From NCBI GenBank assembly GCA_964451305.1, contig CAYVHV010000012.1:1-64000 (forward strand): a stretch of 64,000 bases of DNA, written 5' to 3'. The translations under genes were made by a program, and so were the position numbers. Source of the stretch: SHLQ01 sp964451305 (GTDB lineage Bacteria; Actinomycetota; Acidimicrobiia; Acidimicrobiales; SHLQ01). The notes under the pieces are model-generated. The model did not search any database and was not told where the DNA came from. It was given only the letters and a program-made list of their open reading frames with translations. Position 1 is the stretch's first letter, and each line of letters begins with the position of its first letter. Of the stretch, positions 59,371 to 64,000 are shown in pieces.

Positions 59371-59376
59371 AACGCT

Positions 59377-62300
59377 GTGAGTGACACTCTTCCAGAACTA
59401 GCCAAGGTCTACGTCCCAAGCGACACCGAACACGTCGTAACAGCGAAATGGGCGGAGAGCGGCGTATTCCACGCCGAACCCTCCGAGACTGCGAACACCG
59501 CTGACGGCGCAGCGACCTATTCGGTCGTGATCCCGCCTCCAAATGTGACCGCAGCGTTGCACCTCGGCCATGCGCTGAACAACACGCTTCAAGATGTGCT
59601 TGTGCGCTACCACAGGATGCGTGGCTTCAACACGCTGTGGATGCCAGGCACCGACCACGCTGGCATCGCGACCCAGACCGTCGTCGAGAAACGTCTCCTC
59701 CAGCAGGGCACGAAACGCCTCGACATGGGACGCGAAGCGTTCATTTCCAAGACCCAGGAATGGAAGGACGAGTACGAGTCGGTCATCCTCGGTCAGTTGT
59801 CAGAAATGGGGGCGAGCTGCGACTACGAACGCACCCGCTTCACGATGGACGAGATGTGCACTGTTGCGGTTCGACACGCATTCTTCGTGCTGTTCAAAGA
59901 CGGGCTTGTGTACCGTGGAAAACGGCTTGTGAACTGGGACCCCGTGACCGGAACAGCACTCGCCGATGACGAGGTCGAGATGGAAGACGTCGCTGGCCAC
60001 ATGTGGTACCTGCGGTACCCACTCGAGGACGGATCCGGCCATGTCACGGTTGCCACGACTCGACCAGAAACAATGTTCGGCGACACCGCGGTCGCGGTGA
60101 ACCCAGAGCATCCACGAGCGGCTGAACTGCGCGGAAAGAACGTCGTTCTTCCAATCGTTGGTCGCGTTATTCCGATCATCGAAGACGACTACGTCGTTAT
60201 TGGCGACCCCGAGTCATCGGACGCGAAAGCACAGATGTCGAGCGGCTTTCTCAAGGTCACACCCGCTCATGATCCAAACGATTGGGAGATTGGACTTCGT
60301 CACGAGCTCGAGGCCATCAACGTCATGGCCCCGGACGCGTCGATCAGCGATCAATACGGTTGGGAGGAGATTTCGCCGGAAGCTCGATCGTTTGTCGGGC
60401 TAGCGCGCGAAGATGCTCGCTCCGCTGTCGTGGCGTGGTTCGACGAACACGATCTCCTCGAGAAGGTGGTCGACTACAGCCACTCGGTCGGCCACAGCTA
60501 TCGAAGCCATGTCCCTGTTGAGCCATGGCTTTCGGACCAGTGGTACGTGCGAGCATCCGATGACCGGATGGCTGGATCTGCTCTGCGTGCGCAACTCGAC
60601 ACCCAGGCAACAACCCGCGCTGAGCATCATCAGCCCGGCGATGCAAACGGCGATGGTGAGCTTCGCTTCGTTCCAGAACGTTACGCCCGCACGTACCAGC
60701 AATGGCACGAAGGAATCCGTGATTGGTGTATCAGCCGCCAGGTCTGGTGGGGTCACCAGATTCCGGTCTGGAGCACGACGATCGCCGATGCGTCCGGCCA
60801 CCATCCAGACCCTGCAATCGATGCTGCTCTCAACAACGTCGAACCTGGAACTGCGGTGCCAATACAGAGTCGCTGGTCGAGCGCCGGGGCGTTCCACGTA
60901 GCCCGGCGCGTGACCGACGATGAGTTCGTCGAGTCGGTGTGTGTGCCGCCTCAGAACACGCTCGACCATGAACCCCGCGACGACGACTCAATGAGCGAAT
61001 TCGAACTCGTCGCTGCACTGGAAGCGGTCGGGTTCGAGCGAGATCCCGACGTGCTCGACACGTGGTTCTCATCGGCGCTCTGGCCAATGTCCACGATGGG
61101 ATGGCCATACCCTCAGGACTTCCCCGAAACGACCGGCAACGGAAGCGACCTTCTCCAAACCTTTAATCCCACGTCGCTACTCAGCACCGCTCGCGAGATC
61201 ATCACGCTGTGGGTCAGCCGCATGGTGATGTTTAATCGGTACTTCCTCGACGGCCAGCTTCCGTACACCGACGTGTTTATCCACGCCATGGTTCAAGACG
61301 GACACGGCCAGAAGATGTCGAAGAGTCTCGGTAATGGCGTCGACCCTCGCGACATCATTTACAGCCACGGCGCAGACGCGATGCGCTTCACGTTGGTGCA
61401 GATGACCACCGACACCCAAGACGTTCGCATGCCCGTGGACATGGTGTGTGCGTACACCGGTGACTCCTTTACACCGAAGTTCATTACGACAAAGGCCGGC
61501 TATCAGGTCGCTGCTCCAAGCCAAGCCTGCCCTGTGGACCCATCCAAGATGATGGCCAGCGCGTACGGCGTGGCGGTCGGGGCTGTCGAAATCACCGAAG
61601 ACCTGCCGTTGGCTCGCAACACCTCGACCAAGTTCGACGGTGGACGCAACTTCTCGAACAAGGTCTGGAACGCGGTCCGCTTTGCCATCGGGCGTCTCGA
61701 CGGCTCGTCCACGCCGACCGACAGTACCGATCCGTCGACCGGTCGCTTCATCGACCGATGGATCTTGTCCCGTCTCGCGACGACGATCGATGCCCTTGAG
61801 AAAGCTGTCGAGAACTACCAGTTCAATGTCTACGCAGACACGCTCTACGACTTCATCTGGCACGACGTATGCGACCGCTACCTCGAAGCGATCAAGCCAA
61901 CCATCGACGATGACGCTGCACAGCAAGCAGTGCTTGGCGCAGTCCTCGACGCATCGCTACGCCTGATGCATCCGGTGTGCCCGTTCATCACCGAAACCCT
62001 ATGGCCACACGTGAGCGACGCTCGTACGGGTGAGATTTCCGGGCTCGCGCTCCCAGCATCGGATTTGCTCGCTACCGCTGCATGGCCAGTCGCAGAAAAC
62101 GTTCTGTTCGATGCTTCGGTCGTGACCGATTTCGACCGAGCGTTCGACCTAATCACGAAGATCCGCACGATTCGGGCGAAGCAGAATGTGAAGCCAAAGC
62201 AGCAAATCGTGCTCCATGCTCCCGATCAGATCCTCGATCTTGTCAGCACGACCGGCGGCCTTATCGAGACCCTTTCGGGCATTGGTGAGGTTCGGCACTC

Positions 62301-62583
62301 AGACGATGAAATTCCGGCAATATCATCGCCGTTTGCCTTCGAGGGTTGTCAGATCAACCTGTCGGGCCTGACGAACGACATGGACCTCGGGGTCGAACGG
62401 GAACGGATCGAAACGGCCATCGAACAGAAGCTCAAGCAAATCGCTGGGTTCAAGGCAAAGCTGTCAAATGATGGGTACGTCAATGGAGCGCCAGCGCACC
62501 TCGTGCAAGAAACTCGCGATCTACTCGCCGCTACCGAGGAAGACTTAGCAATTGCGCGAGTGGCGTTGGAGAGCCTCGGATGA
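59377..62583 (+). CDS. valS: Valyl-tRNA synthetase
   Basis: A 1068-residue class I synthetase, longer than the usual 880-950. The HIGH motif is ALHLGHALNNTL (residue about 67), the editing domain includes VATTRPETMFGDTAV, the KMSKS motif is GQKMSKSLGNGVDP (about 645), and the C-terminal coiled-coil arm is present (AIEQKLKQIAGFKAKL). About 60 extra residues lie near 690-750 (MVCAYTGDSFTPKFI), between the catalytic domain and the anticodon-binding domain. The start is GTG. The next gene overlaps its stop. Confidence 0.95.
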   Translation: MSDTLPELAKVYVPSDTEHVVTAKWAESGVFHAEPSETANTADGAATYSVVIPPPNVTAALHLGHALNNTLQDVLVRYHRMRGFNTLWMPGTDHAGIATQTVVEKRLLQQGTKRLDMGREAFISKTQEWKDEYESVILGQLSEMGASCDYERTRFTMDEMCTVAVRHAFFVLFKDGLVYRGKRLVNWDPVTGTALADDEVEMEDVAGHMWYLRYPLEDGSGHVTVATTRPETMFGDTAVAVNPEHPRAAELRGKNVVLPIVGRVIPIIEDDYVVIGDPESSDAKAQMSSGFLKVTPAHDPNDWEIGLRHELEAINVMAPDASISDQYGWEEISPEARSFVGLAREDARSAVVAWFDEHDLLEKVVDYSHSVGHSYRSHVPVEPWLSDQWYVRASDDRMAGSALRAQLDTQATTRAEHHQPGDANGDGELRFVPERYARTYQQWHEGIRDWCISRQVWWGHQIPVWSTTIADASGHHPDPAIDAALNNVEPGTAVPIQSRWSSAGAFHVARRVTDDEFVESVCVPPQNTLDHEPRDDDSMSEFELVAALEAVGFERDPDVLDTWFSSALWPMSTMGWPYPQDFPETTGNGSDLLQTFNPTSLLSTAREIITLWVSRMVMFNRYFLDGQLPYTDVFIHAMVQDGHGQKMSKSLGNGVDPRDIIYSHGADAMRFTLVQMTTDTQDVRMPVDMVCAYTGDSFTPKFITTKAGYQVAAPSQACPVDPSKMMASAYGVAVGAVEITEDLPLARNTSTKFDGGRNFSNKVWNAVRFAIGRLDGSSTPTDSTDPSTGRFIDRWILSRLATTIDALEKAVENYQFNVYADTLYDFIWHDVCDRYLEAIKPTIDDDAAQQAVLGAVLDASLRLMHPVCPFITETLWPHVSDARTGEISGLALPASDLLATAAWPVAENVLFDASVVTDFDRAFDLITKIRTIRAKQNVKPKQQIVLHAPDQILDLVSTTGGLIETLSGIGEVRHSDDEIPAISSPFAFEGCQINLSGLTNDMDLGVERERIETAIEQKLKQIAGFKAKLSNDGYVNGAPAHLVQETRDLLAATEEDLAIARVALESLG

Positions 62584-63446
62584 GCGAACGCATTCGCGTT
62601 CGGGTAGGCGGGGTGCCTGAGCATTTTAATCTCCCGTGGCTCCTCGCAATCGAAGAGGGCCTGTTCACCAACGCTGGATATGACGTCGAATGGATCGACT
62701 TTCCCGACGGCACCGGCGCGATCATGGCAGCTCTTGCCAACGGCGATCTCGATATGGCCACTCCACTGACCGAGGGCGCCGTGACAGCTATCGCCAACGG
62801 CGCGTCAGCTCGTTTCGTCTCCGTATGGGTTGACTCTCCGCTGTTGTGGGGAATTCATGTCGCTGCCGCCAACCATGACGCCACAGTTGCTGATCTCGAG
62901 GGGCAGCGGTTCGCTATCTCTCGTCACGGATCCGGTTCTGAGCTCATGGCTCGAGTACTCGCTGAGGAATTCCAGTGGGCGCTCACGAATGACAGTTGGG
63001 TCGTCGTCGGCGGTCTGGACGGGGCGTTGGAGGCACTTCCCAACGGTGATGCGGAGATCTTCTTGTGGAACAAGTCGATGACCCAGCCTCACGTTACAGA
63101 CGGCACCTTCGCGAGGGCTGGGGTTCTCTCGACCCCGTGGCCGAGCTTCGCCGTTGCTTCCAACCCAGATTTTCTTCGAAAACACTCCACGTCGGCAATC
63201 GAGGTTTCAACAATCGCTCTTCAGCGTGCGGAGCAACTGTCGAAAAACCCTGATCTCGCAGACGAGGTTGCCGAACGGTACGACTTGGCGCTGGCGAGCG
63301 CAGCAGAATGGGCTGAAGAGATTCGCTGGACGTCACCAGATGCGGATCTGGACACCGCCATGATCACGCAGGTCGCGAGCCGCATGCAGCGCCTCGGCCG
63401 AATCGACGAGGTTCCGGAACTGAACGCACTCGCCTGGTTCAGATGA
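62580..63446 (+). CDS. Periplasmic-binding-like protein without signal peptide
   Basis: A 288-residue type-2 periplasmic-binding-fold protein of the NMT1/THI5-like group: PWLLAIEEGLFTNAGYDVEW, NGDLDMATPLTEGAVTAIANG, and LEGQRFAISRHGSGSELMARV. Binding proteins usually carry a signal sequence, but this one starts MSERIRVRVGGVPEHF. No ABC transporter is adjacent. It overlaps the valS stop by 4 bp (ATGA) and is translationally coupled to it. A cytosolic ligand sensor or enzyme is possible. Confidence 0.8.
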   Translation: MSERIRVRVGGVPEHFNLPWLLAIEEGLFTNAGYDVEWIDFPDGTGAIMAALANGDLDMATPLTEGAVTAIANGASARFVSVWVDSPLLWGIHVAAANHDATVADLEGQRFAISRHGSGSELMARVLAEEFQWALTNDSWVVVGGLDGALEALPNGDAEIFLWNKSMTQPHVTDGTFARAGVLSTPWPSFAVASNPDFLRKHSTSAIEVSTIALQRAEQLSKNPDLADEVAERYDLALASAAEWAEEIRWTSPDADLDTAMITQVASRMQRLGRIDEVPELNALAWFR

Positions 63447-64000
63447 TGGTCCAACCACCGTCGACATAGAGGGTCTGACCCGTCATGTAGCTGCTCGCAT
63501 CGGAGGCGAGGTAGAGCAGCGCTCCATCGAGTTCGTGTTCTTGACCGGCTCGGCCCATCGGTGCGCCGCGCCTGATGAACTCTTGACCGCGGTCGGTGTC
63601 GAACATGGCGTCTTTGGTCATTTCCGATTCGAACCATCCCGGTCCGATCCCGTTCACGCGTATGGCGTTTCGGGCCCATTCGCTTGCGAGTTCTCGCGTC
63701 AAATGCACGAGACCGCCCTTGGCTGCCGCATAGCCAGGAAGCGGTAGTGGCCCTCCCGCGACCTGACCGAGCACGGACGCGATGTTGATAATCGAGCCGG
63801 GTCGACCGCCCTCGATCATCACGTGCGCTGCCCGTCGAGCAAGGTCATATGGGGCCACAAGATCGATCTGAAGTTCTCTTCGGAAGTCCTCGAGATCATC
63901 ATCGACGGCCTTCACCGTCCGGCTGATGCCAGCGTTGTTCACCACGACATCGATCGCACCAAACTCAGACAAGGCTGCCTCAATAATCGCTGGCACCGCC
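63439..64000 (-). CDS. Short-chain dehydrogenase/reductase, N-terminus beyond window
   Basis: The visible part (about 187 residues) is the C-terminal three quarters of a classical SDR: VVVNNAGISR, INIASVLGQV, the catalytic Tyr and Lys in PGYAAAKGGLVHL, and the ending GQTLYVDGGWTII. The nucleotide-binding GxxxGxG N-terminus lies past 64000. The stop codon overlaps the convergent gene by 8 bp. Substrate not predictable. Confidence 0.9.
   Translation of the reverse strand, partial: AVPAIIEAALSEFGAIDVVVNNAGISRTVKAVDDDLEDFRRELQIDLVAPYDLARRAAHVMIEGGRPGSIINIASVLGQVAGGPLPLPGYAAAKGGLVHLTRELASEWARNAIRVNGIGPGWFESEMTKDAMFDTDRGQEFIRRGAPMGRAGQEHELDGALLYLASDASSYMTGQTLYVDGGWTII

Noticed and set aside
59282..59376. 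Possible T-box leader upstream of valS
   Set aside because: Only 95 nt and a -10 box 6 nt before the GTG; no T-box sequence or specifier loop is seen.

Overview
The window looks like a chromosomal segment of a free-living actinobacterium, most plausibly an aquatic member of the Acidimicrobiia or a close relative. The evidence is a moderately high GC content, a WhiB protein, a bL37-type mini ribosomal protein, the conserved trio histidine phosphatase / DUF3090 / SCO1664-like protein, a polyphosphate glucokinase, a MenJ-like reductase, and many genes that appear to be read from leaderless mRNAs. No phage, plasmid, insertion sequence or CRISPR array is visible. The only mobile-looking items are short GGGGTCAGACCCC palindromes.

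Layout. 0-5 kb: tRNA-Arg(CCG) and two tandem very long coiled-coil proteins with a shared C-terminal signature. 5-8 kb: a lipoprotein, a family-5 uracil-DNA glycosylase and the phosphatase/DUF3090/SCO1664 trio. 8-13.5 kb: ETF (etfBA), a diacylglycerol-kinase-like protein, a GDPD phosphodiesterase, WhiB, and a DUF192-rsmI operon. 13.5-15.2 kb: ychF with a good terminator, a 29-residue bL37 gene and a 48-residue membrane protein. 15.3-21.4 kb: a BMP/Nup-type nucleoside ABC importer (lipoprotein, ATPase, two permeases) coupled to a phytanoyl-CoA-dioxygenase-like gene. 21.4-31.4 kb: prolyl oligopeptidase, DUF72, MenJ-like reductase, phosphonatase-like HAD, adenosine deaminase, Lrp regulator, polyphosphate glucokinase, and flotillin with NfeD. 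31.4-39 kb: upp, a frameshifted alpha/beta hydrolase, enoyl-CoA isomerase, adenosine-kinase-like PfkB, aminopeptidase N and a metallophosphoesterase. 39-41 kb: a DUF480/PEP-mutase fusion overlapping a DsbA/FrnE-like gene with an in-frame TGA at the first active-site cysteine. 41-50.8 kb: glycosyltransferases, a sulfotransferase, a coiled-coil protein, NYN and PilZ proteins, nth, a TauD-like protein without its histidine ligands, and a GT2. 50.9-56.8 kb: secreted RTX-like protein, M15 peptidase, TSUP transporter, DM13 protein and GPH symporter. 56.8-64 kb: acyl-CoA dehydrogenase with a palindromic operator, two stand-alone cyclic-nucleotide-binding proteins, valS, a signal-less substrate-binding-like protein, and an SDR that runs off the end.

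Working together: the Nup-type importer, adenosine deaminase, uracil phosphoribosyltransferase and adenosine-kinase-like protein suggest that the cell scavenges nucleosides. ETF, acyl-CoA dehydrogenase and enoyl-CoA isomerase point to fatty-acid oxidation. The glycosyltransferase/sulfotransferase block suggests a sulfated surface glycan.

The strongest unusual observation is the probable selenoprotein at 40294-40944. Its TGA codon replaces the first Cys of a CPWC redox site and is followed by a correctly spaced SECIS-like hairpin. All calls rest on reading the sequence; no database search was run.
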